Origin: Methanogenium sp.
GTDB lineage: Archaea; Halobacteriota; Methanomicrobia; Methanomicrobiales; Methanomicrobiaceae
Reading direction: 5' to 3'
DNA: 64,000 nt
Assembly (NCBI GenBank): GCA_030595665.1
Contig: JAUVCV010000006.1
Location: 1-64,000, forward strand
Shown here: piece by piece, positions 1 through 8,633 of the stretch
Numbering within the stretch: the first letter of the stretch is position 1
Layout of the letters: the number at the start of each line of letters is the position of its first letter
Notes under the pieces: generated by a model
Databases searched by the model: none
What the model was told of the DNA's origin: nothing
Seen by the model: only the letters and a program-made list of their open reading frames with translations
Position numbers and translations under genes: made by a program

Positions 1-1
1 T

Positions 2-109
2 CGGAAAGACACAGAAGTAGAGATCTGGTACACAGGTCTTCAGGAGAAGCATAAGAAGATTCTGAAGAAAATGGGGATGAAGGATCTATTTGGAGATAGG
101 GTTAGATGA
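2..109 (+). CDS. 3' end of an unidentified protein gene (partial, runs off left edge)
   Basis: A reading frame is open from the first bases to a TGA at 107-109 and gives the last 35 residues of a protein. The tail is charged and helical, with EKHKKILKKMG followed by a short LFGDRVR end. I do not recognise the family from so short a piece. It converges on the truncated CobT-like fragment on the opposite strand, 9 bases away. The coding call rests on the protein-like composition and the absence of stops over 35 codons. Confidence 0.45.
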   Translation, partial: RKDTEVEIWYTGLQEKHKKILKKMGMKDLFGDRVR

Positions 110-118
110 ACCTAGTGA

Positions 119-376
119 TCATTTTCTGCGCTGTTTAGGACCTGCATATCCGGCATTGAAAAAAAGAGGACTGATGCCGGTGAGAGCACACATTGCCTTT
201 GTCACCGCAGCCACTGTCAGGCAGGGAGGAAGTGGCCCGCCGTCTGCCACAAAGGCAGCATCCCGGCCCGGTGTGTTCCAGGTATCTTCTGGTGTCCTGC
301 CGGCACCGGAGAGTCCGGGGATGAGGCTCAGGCGGGATGAGCCGAGGAGTACCACAAAGCCGTGCGGGGATGACAT
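119..376 (-). pseudogene. Truncated CobT-like (NaMN:DMB phosphoribosyltransferase) N-terminal fragment
   Basis: The 85-residue frame matches only the first ~85 residues of the full cobT at 2525-3535. Shared landmarks are a GVVIGNTRIS-like strand (here FVVLLGSSRLS), the PG-x-S-x-AG turn, a proline-rich middle and the FxxNAG motif (FFNAGYAGP here, FVVNAGLAFP in cobT). Just after NAG the two diverge and this frame ends in a basic tail and stop, so about three quarters of the enzyme, including its ribosyltransferase core, is missing. By eye the fragment is roughly 40% identical to the intact copy, so it is not a recent duplicate of it. It is more likely the remnant of a second, divergent CobT-family gene. 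A GGAGG lies almost on top of the ATG, which is poor spacing for real initiation. Confidence 0.65.
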
Positions 377-910
377 ACCTCCAGTTCAGGAGTAAATACC
401 TTAACTCTTACTCCTACACGGTTTGCATCCTATTTTCTCTTTATCTGTTTCGAATAAACCCATTGTAATATCATTAAGCAGGAGATTTAAGGATCGAATT
501 AAGAGATTGGTTCAACAAGGTGGTTTAGTATCTGGGCAAATGGTTGATGTGGAATTGTGTTATTGTGTTGAAGAGGCTAGGGCTAGCCCATTATGATACA
601 GGGGAGGAAGTGTCGCTTTATTTCAAACCCCCCAAAATTACTATAAAAAGATAGAATTCTTTAGATATGGGAGACAATATACTGAAAATCGTGTCAACTG
701 CAGTTTAACTTACCTACTATAAACAGCAATCAGCCATTTTATTTAGTCTTCATATTTTTTGCCGAGGTAATAATGGTTTAATAATATGATGATTAACTTA
801 GTGTATTAGATCGACAGAACTAATATGTTCGGTGATCTTTAGAAAATTACAGTAACAGGGGAAATTATGATGAGTATGTCTTTTTATGATGAAACTGATA
901 ACAATTAAAA
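377..910. other. AT-rich intergenic stretch
   Basis: No convincing gene lies here. The base composition becomes AT-rich, as in the following gene. A 13-codon frame (867-908, starting MMSMSFYD) sits behind a GGGGAAAT purine run and stops 2 bases before the ATG of the next gene. It could be a leader peptide, or it could mean that the true start of the next gene is disturbed by a frameshift. Neither can be decided here. Confidence 0.4.
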
Positions 911-1891
911 ATGTACATCCCTCCTTTACGTCCTCTTCTCTCAAAAATAGTAAATGGTATTCGGGATAAATTTTCATTTGTTCTGGTTTTAATTGTCACT
1001 GCTGGGCTAGGTAGTATTTTAGGTTGTATCGAAGACCTTTCAATAAAAATTACCTACATTGCGATTATAGTTATAATAGCCGCAATAATTTTGGTAATTA
1101 TTTATTTCTTTGAACTGATAGAAATTGGTAATCGATTGGGTATCTATCAGTATGTACCGCAGGATATTTCAATTCAATTTTTAAAGAGGGAGATTATTTT
1201 TGATGAAGATACTTGTCGTGGAATAGAATATGAAAAAGCGAACGGTGAGACAAAAATATATCATTGTGCAAAGGGATCTTATAGAAGAATAATTCAAAAT
1301 AAAATGAATAATCCATATGCATTTTTTAGATTTAATGTAAATTCATCGAAATATGTTCCCAAAGATGAAGGCGTAGATTTTTTCGTAAATGGAACCCAGA
1401 TTTCAGTGGCTGGTATGACAAATGAACCTCCATTTTACCATAAATATGCTTATCATAGTGGTGGAAATGAGATCCATAAAAGTGTAGAAAAACAGTTCAA
1501 TATTCCAGTCCATATCCCTCCTAAGGATTTTTGCGACTTATCAATGTCTTATCGTACTTTGGCATATGAAAGGGCGAGGGAGGGTTTGCCCGATCATTAT
1601 GAATTAAAAGTAAATTATTTGACAGAAAAAATTGTGATTGATATTAAAATGGATGGGATATTCAGGAATCACTACAAATTTTTAATTGTTAATGAGTTTG
1701 ATGAATGCAGTGGAAGTAGAAAGACATTTCAAATACGCGATGAATCTGATCAGAGAATGAGGGGGAGTGAGAGGGATTTAGCTGAAATGAAAATGATTCC
1801 AAATTATTCAGATTATAGGATAAAATGGGTTGTGTATAAGCCAAAACTTGGATATCGATATCGAATATATTTTACAATGCAAACAAAATAA
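911..1891 (+). CDS. Orphan membrane protein: two N-terminal TM helices plus beta-rich domain
   Basis: This is a 326-residue protein that I cannot assign to a family with certainty. Two hydrophobic helices lie at about residues 20-40 and 46-70, in a hairpin with a short loop containing Cys. About 250 polar residues follow, rich in Tyr, Ile, Lys and Asn with alternating beta-type patterns. The order (2 TM then a beta-rich cytosolic domain) resembles the SMODS-associated 2TM/beta-rich effectors (Cap15-like) of antiphage CBASS systems. No nucleotidyltransferase or other defence gene is adjacent, so that is a guess. The coding DNA is clearly more AT-rich than neighbouring genes, which suggests horizontal acquisition. 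The frame cannot begin before 899 (TAA), so ATG 911 is the only plausible start; there is no clear ribosome site for it. Confidence 0.7.
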   Translation: MYIPPLRPLLSKIVNGIRDKFSFVLVLIVTAGLGSILGCIEDLSIKITYIAIIVIIAAIILVIIYFFELIEIGNRLGIYQYVPQDISIQFLKREIIFDEDTCRGIEYEKANGETKIYHCAKGSYRRIIQNKMNNPYAFFRFNVNSSKYVPKDEGVDFFVNGTQISVAGMTNEPPFYHKYAYHSGGNEIHKSVEKQFNIPVHIPPKDFCDLSMSYRTLAYERAREGLPDHYELKVNYLTEKIVIDIKMDGIFRNHYKFLIVNEFDECSGSRKTFQIRDESDQRMRGSERDLAEMKMIPNYSDYRIKWVVYKPKLGYRYRIYFTMQTK

Positions 1892-2524
1892 TGCAACAAT
1901 TTTGAAAAATGATGGCATAAATATGGATTATTGGGTCCCTATTTCATTTTAATTAATTTATCGATTAATTATGATTTTATAATCCTATATTCTAATGATT
2001 CATTTCTTATGTTCCATTTTTGAGCTTTTTTTCTGAACAGTTAATATTAATATCAAATTTGTGAATGGATGCTTTGTTTCGCCAGATTAAGATTCTCATT
2101 AAGGGGGTGCATAAAATCTCAACTCTGACCTCGATGTGGTTTTTCAATCAAGCGACGAATCCGAGTTCCACTTCCAATAGGCTCGGCAGTTCCCTTTGGT
2201 TCAGAAAGGGTCTGTGACAGAGTTTGACGGTTCTGTGAGAGGGGCCGGGTTTTTAGGAGGTGAATTTCTAGGGGGTGGATGAAAGTAGTGCTTGGTGTAT
2301 GAGGGTGGCAACCATCATAATAGAAATTATTTGCCCCGTTTTCAAAGGGCATAAATGGACTTTCCCGGTTTTATTAACCGTTCTTGGTGTAATAAGATGC
2401 AACACAGCGTCATACAACTCTCTCTGTCATGCGCTGAAAAAACAATGGGTAATGATGCTTTTGAAAGTAGGAATAAAATAATTTGAGGCCGGAAAAAGGA
2501 ATATGTGAACTTCTTTCCTTCTGT
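1892..2524. other. Intergenic region with one doubtful small ORF
   Basis: The first ~200 bases are AT-rich like the preceding gene; composition then returns to that of the chromosome near 2110. A GTG-initiated frame at 2275-2481 (68 aa, hydrophobic, three Cys) lies about 10 bases behind a GGAGGTGA at 2257-2264. This is the only hint of coding. It has no recognisable motif and I do not call it a gene. The composition break near 2100 probably marks the edge of the acquired segment. Confidence 0.35.
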
Positions 2525-3535
2525 TCAGGAGTAATCCTTCATAAATTCGCGTATCTTTTCCCAGATGGCTACCTTCGGGTGGCCCATCATGGATGCAAGC
2601 CAGAGTGCACCGCCGGCACCTGCCCCCTCCTTCACTTCACCGACACAGTAGCGGGCAAGACCAGGGTGGCCGATATTACCGAAGTCAGGGTCAACGAACC
2701 AGGCAGTGGTGCCTATCTCTGCTGCGGTCTGTTCAAATGTTGCGTTTGCATCATCCCGGACGTATACGGTCGTGGCAAGCCGGGGTGGTGTTCCGCCAAG
2801 TGCCTTGACAACAGCGGCAACAGCGAGCATCTGGGTGCCGCCGGCATAGACGAGGGTGCCCGGATAGGTTGCGGCGATACCGGCACAGACCGGCATCATC
2901 GGGTCTCCTGCCGCCCGGACTATTGCAAGCGGGTCGGTGATGTTCTCTTCTTCTATGCGCTTCATGACAGCGGCACAAATTTCCTCTTTCACCGATGCCG
3001 GATGTTCAACATGGCTGGAACTGACATTCGCGGTGTAGCCGAGTGCCCGCAGCACACAGAGTGCGGTGGTCGTGCCGCCGGGGACGCTCTCTCCTAATAA
3101 AAGAAAATCAGACTGCGCTCCCAGGAAGGTGCCGAGGGTCTTTCCCCGGAGATAAAGTGCCTCAGCGTCAGGGACTGCCTCGCCTTCCCGTGGGTCTCCG
3201 CCGCATGCTCCGTATACATCAAGGGCAGGATATGTCGGTGGAAAGGCGAGACCTGCGTTCACCACAAACGGCTGAAGGTCGCAGAGTTCGGCCATGGCGC
3301 GGGTCAGGGTGGCAGGGGTGGCACACCCGGTAGGACTGACCGGGACGACAGGGGCGCTGGTTATTTTTCCGTTGACAATGATTTCCCCGTCAAGCATTGA
3401 TGTGGCAAGGGTGAGCTCCGGTGTCGGACCTGCTGCAGAAATTCCCGGAACCGTTGATATTCTGGTGTTTCCGATTACCACACCCATCATCGGGCGGGAA
3501 AATGTGATATCAGGTTTCTCTGAAATGATGGTCAT
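2525..3535 (-). CDS. cobT: Nicotinate-nucleotide--dimethylbenzimidazole phosphoribosyltransferase family protein (archaeal CobT)
   Basis: This is a 336-residue protein of the archaeal CobT type (TIGR00303-like), which activates the lower base of cobamides by transferring phosphoribose from nicotinate mononucleotide. Visible features are a glycine-rich N-terminal strand (GVVIGNTRIS), the FVVNAG motif near residue 95, a LLGESVPGGTTTA loop in the middle that fits a phosphate-binding turn, and FVDPDFGNIGHPGLA near the C-terminus. Length is normal for the archaeal family. It is divergently transcribed from cobS, the next enzyme of nucleotide-loop assembly, and the two share a 147-bp promoter region. 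A TATA-like GATATAAT read on the minus strand (about 3586-3595) precedes it. Methanogens need the cobamide for methyltransferases such as Mtr. Confidence 0.88.
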   Translation of the reverse strand: MTIISEKPDITFSRPMMGVVIGNTRISTVPGISAAGPTPELTLATSMLDGEIIVNGKITSAPVVPVSPTGCATPATLTRAMAELCDLQPFVVNAGLAFPPTYPALDVYGACGGDPREGEAVPDAEALYLRGKTLGTFLGAQSDFLLLGESVPGGTTTALCVLRALGYTANVSSSHVEHPASVKEEICAAVMKRIEEENITDPLAIVRAAGDPMMPVCAGIAATYPGTLVYAGGTQMLAVAAVVKALGGTPPRLATTVYVRDDANATFEQTAAEIGTTAWFVDPDFGNIGHPGLARYCVGEVKEGAGAGGALWLASMMGHPKVAIWEKIREFMKDYS

Positions 3536-3682
3536 TCCCTGACTGTTGGGTGAATGAGTAAATAAGAGTTACAAATTGGCACTATTATATCAATTTAACT
3601 TGATTTCGGAACAACTCTGCTTTGTCAGTGAAATGAGGATAAAAAGGCAATTATAGCGTGATAGTGAATCAAGGAATATACA

Positions 3683-4408
3683 ATGATAATTACCGAAGCG
3701 CTTCGTGCTATGCTTCAGTTCACCACGATTCTTCCGATGGGAAGATCTGCTGACTATGACGCATTTGCCCGCCATGCCTACCTCTTACCCCTTTCCGGCT
3801 ACCTCGTCGGGGGTATTGCAGGGCTCGTTTCCATGCTCTTTGGGGAACCGCTGATTGCAGGTGCTGTTGCGCTGTCTGTCGCCCTGGTGCTGACCGGGTT
3901 CAATCACTTTGATGGTCTCTGCGATCTGGGCGACGGGATGATGGCTCACGGGAGCAGGGAGAAACGGGTGACCGCACTCACCGACCGCACGCTCGGGGCA
4001 GGTGCTGTCGGAACAGCAGTGGTCGTTATGCTGCTCGCCTACGCGGGCATCACCACCGTTACCTGGGTTGCAGGGGCGATTATCATTGCAGAAGTGCTGG
4101 GGAAGTTTGTTCAGGTGCTCCTCATTGCTACCGGTCGTCCCTTCCGTGACGGGATGTTCTCCTATATTCATACGTTTGCGCGCTGGTGGTTCATTCCGTT
4201 ATCCTGCCTGCTGATATTTCCCCTTCTTCTCCTGCCGGTCAGCCCGGTCTCTGCAGGGGCAGCGGTGGCAGCAGCACTTCTGACTGCAGGTATACTCCTG
4301 GTGGTAACCCGGCGTCTCTTCGGTGGGGTAAACGGTGATATCGTCGGCGCGTCCCACGAACTGACGCGCTGTATGGTACTCCTTGCCCTTGCCGTCACCG
4401 GGTTCTGA
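3683..4408 (+). CDS. cobS: Adenosylcobinamide-GDP ribazoletransferase (cobalamin synthase)
   Basis: This is a 241-residue integral membrane enzyme that joins adenosylcobinamide-GDP with alpha-ribazole(-phosphate), the last step of cobamide assembly. The family signature NHFDGLCDLGDGMMAHGSREKR lies around residues 73-94; its acidic residues bind Mg. It is followed by several hydrophobic helices to the C-terminus. An N-terminal LLPLSGYLVGGIAG membrane segment also fits CobS. A TATA-like AATTATAG about 30 bases upstream of ATG 3683 supports a short leader. Its divergent neighbour cobT works in the same pathway. Confidence 0.92.
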   Translation: MIITEALRAMLQFTTILPMGRSADYDAFARHAYLLPLSGYLVGGIAGLVSMLFGEPLIAGAVALSVALVLTGFNHFDGLCDLGDGMMAHGSREKRVTALTDRTLGAGAVGTAVVVMLLAYAGITTVTWVAGAIIIAEVLGKFVQVLLIATGRPFRDGMFSYIHTFARWWFIPLSCLLIFPLLLLPVSPVSAGAAVAAALLTAGILLVVTRRLFGGVNGDIVGASHELTRCMVLLALAVTGF

Positions 4409-4410
4409 GA

Positions 4411-4530
4411 ATGCCGCACGGGATGGGTGGGATGTGCGAGACAGGTATGCACGGTTCCCCTGTGTATTGGTGGTATTATCGCCCCGGACGCCTCGGGGAA
4501 TACCCGAAATGGCACCGGTCCGGTGCATGA
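4411..4530 (+). CDS. Candidate 39-aa Met/His/Trp-rich microprotein
   Basis: This small frame starts 2 bases after the cobS stop and runs 39 codons. The first 20 residues are rich in Met, Gly, His and Cys (MPHGMGG then MCETGMHG), which could bind metal. The second half is aromatic and basic (YWWYYRPGRL, then YPKWHR). This composition is unlike a random shadow frame, and codons such as CGC, CTC, CCG and TGG fit the genome. There is no separate promoter or Shine-Dalgarno, so it would be translated by coupling to cobS. The frame is also open upstream inside cobS, which weakens the case. Function is unknown; a metal-binding partner of cobamide metabolism is only a thought. Confidence 0.42.
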   Translation: MPHGMGGMCETGMHGSPVYWWYYRPGRLGEYPKWHRSGA

Positions 4531-4559
4531 AAAAATGAAAAAATGATTTTTACAGGGAA

Positions 4560-4868
4560 CTATTGGTAGGAATACAGTGACCGGAACCCTTCGTTTTTGT
4601 CGTCACTGCAGAGGAGGGCGCTTCCGTCCCTGATGAAGAGATTGAACGTCATTGCTGCGTTCTGGAGATCTTCATCTCCTCCTCCGCCAAATTTCATATC
4701 CTCAATCGCTTTTTTCTGTGGATGTGGCATCTCGCGGCGTCCAACGACGACACCTTCACAGTGTACACAGAATGCGCACTTGCTGTACACGGACACTTCT
4801 TCCACATCTGCACACATGACCTTCACCATATCGTTCGGGCCGGTTCTGTTCAATGGCAACGTCTTCAT
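4560..4868 (-). CDS. Small conserved-looking Cys-containing hypothetical protein
   Basis: This 102-residue soluble protein has no recognised fold. It contains a CAFC-x2-C cluster (KCAFCVHCEG, about residues 31-40), an earlier Cys (VMCADVEE) and a late one (LLCSDD), so metal or Fe-S binding is possible. A GGGGDED stretch follows in the middle. An AT-rich TATA-like element read on the minus strand near 4885-4892 sits about 22-26 bases before ATG 4868 and suggests a leaderless message. It is divergent from tuf. The function is unknown. Confidence 0.6.
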   Translation of the reverse strand: MKTLPLNRTGPNDMVKVMCADVEEVSVYSKCAFCVHCEGVVVGRREMPHPQKKAIEDMKFGGGGDEDLQNAAMTFNLFIRDGSALLCSDDKNEGFRSLYSYQ

Positions 4869-4960
4869 CCAAAGATTTAGGTGGAATTTGATGTAATATC
4901 AGGGTGCCGGTTGGTGCGGAATCCTTCTCCGAAATCTGACCACCCTTTGACTGAAGAAAT

Positions 4961-5050
4961 CTTTTATATACCTATCCCTCCTATTAATAATACTCGTATC
5001 AAAGCGACCGGGCAGACGTCTGACGAGCCCATCCTTACGATTTGGAGGTT
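4961..5050 (+). promoter_or_regulatory. tuf promoter and ribosome binding site
   Basis: A purine-rich BRE-like GAAGAAAT is followed by the TATA element CTTTTATATA (4961-4970), predicting a start of transcription near 4993-4997. A GGAGGT (5043-5048) lies about 10 bases ahead of the tuf ATG. The strength of both elements suits a highly expressed elongation factor. Confidence 0.65.
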
Positions 5051-5058
5051 ATAGAAAT

Positions 5059-6336
5059 ATGGCAGCTGATAAGCCACACATGAATCTTGCCGTGGTCGGC
5101 CACATCGACCATGGGAAGTCAACAACTGTTGGGAGACTTCTCTTCGAGACAGGAGCAGTCCCTGCGCACATTATTGAGAACTACCGGAAGGAAGCAGAAT
5201 CCAAAGGTAAGGGATCATTCGAATTTGCATGGGTTATGGATAACCTCAAGGAAGAGCGTGAACGTGGTATTACCATTGATATCGCTCACAAGAGGTTCGA
5301 CACTGACAAGTTCTACTTCACTATTGTAGACTGCCCAGGTCACCGTGACTTTGTCAAGAACATGATCACCGGTGCATCACAGGCTGATGCAGCACTTCTT
5401 ATTGTTGCAGCACCTGACGGCCCAATGGAGCAGACAAAGGAACACGTTTTCCTGTCCCGTACTCTTGGTATCACCCAGCTCATCATTGGCATCAATAAGA
5501 TGGATGCATCAAAATACAGTGAAGAGCGCTACAATGAAGTCAAGAAAGAGCTCTCCGCCCTCATTAAGATGGTCGGTTACAAGCCGGACGACATTCAGTT
5601 TATCCCGATGTCCTCATTCGTTGGTGACAACATTGCTACCCACTCTAAGAACACTCCGTGGTACAAGGGAATGACTCTTCTTGAGTCTCTTGACACACTT
5701 GTCTCACCTGAGCTTCCAACCACACTTCCATTCCGTCTCCCAATCCAGGATGTATACTCCATCTCTGGTATCGGAACAGTCCCTGTTGGACGTGTTGAGA
5801 CCGGTATCATGAAGAAGGGAATGAAAGTCTCTTTCATGCCCGCAAACGTAGTCGGAGAAGTCAAGTCCATTGAGATGCACCACGAAGAGCACGAACAGGC
5901 ACTGCCTGGCGACAACGTTGGTTTCAACGTCCGTGGTGTCGGCAAGAACGATATCCGCCGTGGTGACGTCTGTGGTCCTGCAGAGAAGCCACCGTCAGTT
6001 GCAGAGGAATTTGTCGCACAGATTGTTGTGCTTCACCACCCGAGTGCAATCACCGTCGGATACACTCCGGTCTTCCACTGCCACACAACACAGACTGCGT
6101 GCACATTCATGGAACTTCAGAAGAAGCTCGATCCACGCACCGGTCAGGTCAAAGAAGAGAACCCCACCTTCCTTAAGACCGGCGATGCAGCAATCGTAAA
6201 GTTCCGCCCGGTTGCTCCTATGGTCATTGAAAATATCAAAGAGATTCCACAGCTGGGTCGCTTTGCAATCCGTGATATGGGATCAACTATTGCAGCAGGT
6301 ATGTGCATTCAGGTCATTCCTAAAGATATGAGATAA
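5059..6336 (+). CDS. tuf: Translation elongation factor EF-1 alpha (aEF1A)
   Basis: This 425-residue GTPase delivers aminoacyl-tRNA to the ribosome. The G1 loop GHIDHGKST is at residues 14-22, switch [10 protein letters not shown] near 93-100, and the G4 motif NKMD near 148-151; beta-barrel domains II and III follow. Length and motifs are typical of archaeal EF-1A. rpsJ follows after 29 bases, the usual archaeal tuf-rpsJ order; the upstream rps12-rps7-fusA part of the str operon is absent here. Codon choice is strongly biased, as expected for abundant proteins. Confidence 0.98.
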   Translation: MAADKPHMNLAVVGHIDHGKSTTVGRLLFETGAVPAHIIENYRKEAESKGKGSFEFAWVMDNLKEERERGITIDIAHKRFDTDKFYFTIVDCPGHRDFVKNMITGASQADAALLIVAAPDGPMEQTKEHVFLSRTLGITQLIIGINKMDASKYSEERYNEVKKELSALIKMVGYKPDDIQFIPMSSFVGDNIATHSKNTPWYKGMTLLESLDTLVSPELPTTLPFRLPIQDVYSISGIGTVPVGRVETGIMKKGMKVSFMPANVVGEVKSIEMHHEEHEQALPGDNVGFNVRGVGKNDIRRGDVCGPAEKPPSVAEEFVAQIVVLHHPSAITVGYTPVFHCHTTQTACTFMELQKKLDPRTGQVKEENPTFLKTGDAAIVKFRPVAPMVIENIKEIPQLGRFAIRDMGSTIAAGMCIQVIPKDMR

Positions 6337-6365
6337 TATCTTCTCATACATTTTTGGTGATAAAT

Positions 6366-6674
6366 ATGCAAAAAGCACGAATTCGTCTTTCAGGAACAGA
6401 CTTCCAACAAGTTGAGATGGTCTGTGATCGTATCAGAGAAATAGCAGAACGTACAGGTGTAAACCTCGCAGGTCCTATCCCACTGCCTACAAAGCGCATG
6501 GTCGTCCCGATTCGCAAGAGTCCGGACGGTGAGGGGACAGCAACCTGGGATCGCTGGCAGATGCGTGTTCACAAACGCCTCATCGACCTTGATGCAGACG
6601 AGCGTGCACTGCGTCAGCTGATGCGCATTCAGGTGCCAAAAGATATTGCAATTGAGATCGTTCTGGAGAACTAA
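6366..6674 (+). CDS. rpsJ: 30S ribosomal protein S10
   Basis: This is a 102-residue small-subunit protein. It begins [10 protein letters not shown] and carries the conserved central PLPTKR motif and the [21 protein letters not shown] stretch (split here: [10 protein letters not shown], then [11 protein letters not shown]) of archaeal uS10. ATG 6366 is chosen over an upstream in-frame TTG at 6354 because GGTGA (6356-6360) lies 5 bases before it and the product then has the family length. It is probably co-transcribed with tuf. Confidence 0.96.
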   Translation: MQKARIRLSGTDFQQVEMVCDRIREIAERTGVNLAGPIPLPTKRMVVPIRKSPDGEGTATWDRWQMRVHKRLIDLDADERALRQLMRIQVPKDIAIEIVLEN

Positions 6675-6683
6675 GGGTGCGGC

Positions 6684-8633
6684 GTGGAAGCCGTAGATTC
6701 CTCTCCAACATTTCTCGGTAGGATACGTTTTGAACATTTATTTATTGTAATTTTTATTGTTGCGCTCATTCTGCGCTTTTTTCTTCTTGACCTGAAGCTT
6801 TTTCATCATGACGAGGCGGTGCATGCCTGGTTTTCGTTTAAACTCTTAACCGAAGGGACCTATGCATATGATCCGGTCTATCACGGGCCGCTTCTGTATT
6901 ATACAACAGCAAGTATGTTCGCCCTCTTTGGCGATTCAGATTTAATAGCCCGGATAGTTCCTGCCCTGCTGGGATCTATGATGGTGCTTTTGGTCTGGCC
7001 AATATACCGGCTGGGATACCTTGGCCGGCGTGGTGCTCTGATTGCTGCGTTATTCCTTGCCATATCTCCGGATATGGTCTACTTTTCCCGGTTCCTGAGA
7101 AATGACATATTCGTCGCATTTTTTTCCCTGCTCCTTTTAGTGGGACTCCTGTATTACTTTGAATATGGGCAGCGCCGCTATGTGCTGGTGGCAGCCCTTG
7201 CAGCAGGGCTGGGGTGTTGTTCAAAGGAGAATATGCCCATTATCCTTCTGATCTTCGGGGTCTTCCTCACGGCAGCAGTGGTGCTGAAGTGGGTACATCT
7301 GAAGAAGGGATGGTGGGTGGACTTCATCCTCGGTACTGCAGTGATGTTAGCAGTGGGGTCGCTTTTCTATTCGTCCTTCGGCGCCCATCCTGAGGTGTTG
7401 TGGACCGGTGCATTCCAGGCCATTGAGCACTGGACGGCGATGTCTTCCCAGCAGCGTCTGGGCGGCCCGCCGTATTTCTATATCCTTCTCTTCATGCTCT
7501 ATGAAGTGCCAATCCTTCTCCTTGCACTGGTGGGAACCCTGCAGGCATTTGTCTGTGCTCTCTTCCTCTGGAGGCGGAGACGGCAACCGGAAGCAGAAGA
7601 TTCTGCATCCGGGGCAGCACCCGGGGAGAATGGTGGCATACTTTGCGAAATGGATTTCCCGGTGCTGTGCGAAGACGGGATGGAATGTTGCAGAACATCA
7701 GTCCTGCCTGAAGTGGCGGAGACAGCCGCAGCTAAAAGTGCTGTAATGTCTAAACCTGAATCAGAATCCAAATTAGATTCAGAATCTGTTCCTGTATTAA
7801 TATCCGAATCAGAATTGGGATCAGAAATAGAATCTGCTGAATCTGCAGGCAGTCAGGAAAATGCAATGGCTGAGATCTCATCCGCCGAAGTCCCGGCCCC
7901 TTTGTCCCGGGCAAAGAGCAGGCTTTCCAACCTCATTGCCCGTATTGGTGCCAGGTGCAATGATGGAGATAATCCGGGATTTGATCGCCACCTTGGCTTC
8001 ACCCTCTTCTGCATCTGGTGGATGTGTGCGTCGCTTGGTGTCTATGCGGTCATCGGTGAGAAGGTGCCGTGGCTTATTCTGCATCAGCTCCTTCCGATGA
8101 TCTTTGTGGCGGCTTTCTTAATGTCCCGCAAAAAGATGATACTGACTCTTGTACTGTCTGTATTCCTCGTGGTGATGGTGGTGCATGTCGCCTTTACTCC
8201 GGCGGATATCAGTGAACCCATTGTGCAGGTCCAAAACTCAGAAGAGCTGCGTGAGCTCTTCCGCCTCATCGATGCAGGGGATGCAACTGCAGTGACCTCA
8301 GAGGGTGTCTGGCCGCTGCCCTGGTATTACCGCGGTGATCGCTCGGAAAAGCTGACGTACCTTTCATCTATGGCTGACAATCCTGATTATTTTGCGGACG
8401 GCACGTATGATGTCATTGTATCTCATAATCCGGATGGATTTTCTGACGTCCCGGGATATCTGAGAACAGATGTTATCCGGCAGAGTTACTGGTTCTCCAT
8501 CTATGACAACAGGGACCGGCTGCCTGCATATTATTTCTTCCGTGACGGAAAGCTGGGGAGTGTTAACTGGAATATCTTTGTTCCTCTGGATACAAATCCG
8601 GCAGGAGATATTTTGGTAAATGCCACTGCCTGA
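6684..8633 (+). CDS. Agl23-like multispanning membrane protein (TIGR03663 family, GT39-like)
   Basis: This is a 649-residue membrane protein of the family named flippase activity-associated protein Agl23. The N-terminal luminal loop HHDEAVHAWFSF (about residues 40-52) has the acidic pair expected of dolichyl-phosphate-sugar-dependent GT-C enzymes, and VYHGPLLYYTTASMF follows. About ten hydrophobic helices are visible. Between two helices (about residues 300-415) is a long hydrophilic insert containing imperfect Ser-Glu repeats (SESK, SESV, SESE, SEIE). The start is GTG 6684, behind GGGTG and 9 bases after rpsJ, so it may be read through from the ribosomal genes. It probably works with the glycan genes at 11.7-16.6 kb in envelope glycosylation. 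The exact substrate is unknown. Confidence 0.82.
   Translation: MEAVDSSPTFLGRIRFEHLFIVIFIVALILRFFLLDLKLFHHDEAVHAWFSFKLLTEGTYAYDPVYHGPLLYYTTASMFALFGDSDLIARIVPALLGSMMVLLVWPIYRLGYLGRRGALIAALFLAISPDMVYFSRFLRNDIFVAFFSLLLLVGLLYYFEYGQRRYVLVAALAAGLGCCSKENMPIILLIFGVFLTAAVVLKWVHLKKGWWVDFILGTAVMLAVGSLFYSSFGAHPEVLWTGAFQAIEHWTAMSSQQRLGGPPYFYILLFMLYEVPILLLALVGTLQAFVCALFLWRRRRQPEAEDSASGAAPGENGGILCEMDFPVLCEDGMECCRTSVLPEVAETAAAKSAVMSKPESESKLDSESVPVLISESELGSEIESAESAGSQENAMAEISSAEVPAPLSRAKSRLSNLIARIGARCNDGDNPGFDRHLGFTLFCIWWMCASLGVYAVIGEKVPWLILHQLLPMIFVAAFLMSRKKMILTLVLSVFLVVMVVHVAFTPADISEPIVQVQNSEELRELFRLIDAGDATAVTSEGVWPLPWYYRGDRSEKLTYLSSMADNPDYFADGTYDVIVSHNPDGFSDVPGYLRTDVIRQSYWFSIYDNRDRLPAYYFFRDGKLGSVNWNIFVPLDTNPAGDILVNATA

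Noticed and set aside
2275-2481. 68-codon GTG frame behind GGAGGTGA
   Set aside because: The ribosome-site spacing of about 10 is acceptable but the product has no recognisable motif and unusual Cys/Ile composition; kept only as a remark in the intergenic entry.
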